Assembly: GCA_002323895.1 (NCBI GenBank)
Contig: DCQM01000184.1
Coordinates: 51,899-115,898, forward strand
Length of the DNA: 64,000 nucleotides
Reading direction: 5' to 3'
Source of the DNA: Akkermansiaceae bacterium UBA1518
GTDB lineage: Bacteria; Verrucomicrobiota; Verrucomicrobiia; Verrucomicrobiales; Akkermansiaceae
Part shown: positions 63,915 to 64,000 of the stretch, piece by piece
How the letters are laid out: the number at the start of each line of letters is the position of its first letter
Position numbering within the stretch: position 1 is the stretch's first letter
The notes under the pieces: model-generated
What the model was told of the DNA's origin: nothing
What the model saw: the letters and a program-made list of their open reading frames with translations, nothing else
The model's database searches: none
Translations under genes and position numbers: made by a program

Positions 63915-64000
63915 CTGATCGTTCATAGCTGTTGCCAAATCTAAATTTTGGCGCTTCAACATCAAGCGGAGCTCCGAAAAAAGCCCCCTCGAAAAGAAGA
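63915..64000. other. Non-coding right edge
   Basis: The last 86 bp hold no open frame and no clear hairpin. Confidence 0.5.

Noticed and set aside
1..64000. CRISPR arrays, tRNA, rRNA, insertion sequences, phage genes
   Set aside because: No regular spacer arrays, cloverleaf-type TTCRAnnC segments, transposases, integrases or inverted repeat pairs were recognised by eye.

Overview
The window looks like chromosomal DNA from a Verrucomicrobiota (PVC group) bacterium, probably aquatic. This is inferred from gene content: two FGE-type sulfatases, a DUF1080 glycoside hydrolase-like protein, a lamin-tail/CotH giant secreted protein, a CRTAC1-type FG-GAP protein with ASPIC/UnbV domain, a fused sorbosone-dehydrogenase/cytochrome c, a remnant of a PVC-type dehydrogenase/cytochrome c, and weak or absent Shine-Dalgarno sequences before many genes. 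No rRNA, tRNA, CRISPR array or insertion sequence was recognised.

The most important observation is at 11.4-18.0 kb. Two consecutive plus-strand genes are each interrupted once by an in-frame UGA. One is a formate dehydrogenase whose UGA sits exactly at the known selenocysteine position (C-S-R-A-U-H-A-P), followed by a hairpin with apical loop GGUCU. The other, just upstream, is a 1255-residue secreted FG-GAP/CRTAC1-ASPIC protein with a thioredoxin-like CPHC domain and TPR-like repeats. Its UGA (codon 579) is followed at almost the same distance by a perfect 6-bp hairpin with loop GGUCG. I interpret both as selenoprotein genes. The second would be a selenoprotein type I do not know to be described. 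Standard gene callers would split each into two.

Layout. 0-11.2 kb: 3' end of a di-haem peroxidase, then a long minus-strand block (SRPBCC protein, AsmA-like protein, LysM amidase, PssA, PDZ protein, putative anti-sigma, ECF sigma, M29-like protein, DUF151 nuclease, CysJ-like diflavin reductase), broken only by a plus-strand degenerate rhodanese. 11.4-25.4 kb: plus-strand block with the two UGA genes, a YedJ-like HD hydrolase, a sorbosone dehydrogenase/cytochrome c/CBM6 fusion, two sulfatases and a helicase-C-like protein. 25.4-30.3 kb: minus strand, with a deleted dehydrogenase/cytochrome pseudogene, DUF1080 protein, RsuA-type pseudouridine synthase, dGTPase, PI-PLC-like protein and a lipoprotein. 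30.3-38.4 kb: plus strand, with ChrA, leuC-DUF2059-leuD ending in a strong terminator, then a TroABCD-type Mn/Zn/Fe ABC importer in which one permease carries a DtxR-like C-terminal domain.

38.5-64 kb: mostly housekeeping genes (bioA, comF, folC, dnaB, hydroxypyruvate isomerase-like, LMW-PTP, ketopantoate reductase, histone-deacetylase-like, pdxA, two Hsp20, exonuclease III, tlyA, LOG family, DAHP synthase, GreA-like, second amidase) mixed with secreted proteins (double-psi barrel-like, DUF6268-like barrel, trypsin-like protease). It ends with the 1678-residue LTD/CotH protein and a Gfo/Idh/MocA oxidoreductase. The secreted hydrolases, sulfatases and sugar dehydrogenase suggest use of sulfated polysaccharides. 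The selenoprotein pair implies Sec machinery (selA, selB, selC, selD) elsewhere in the genome, since none is seen here.
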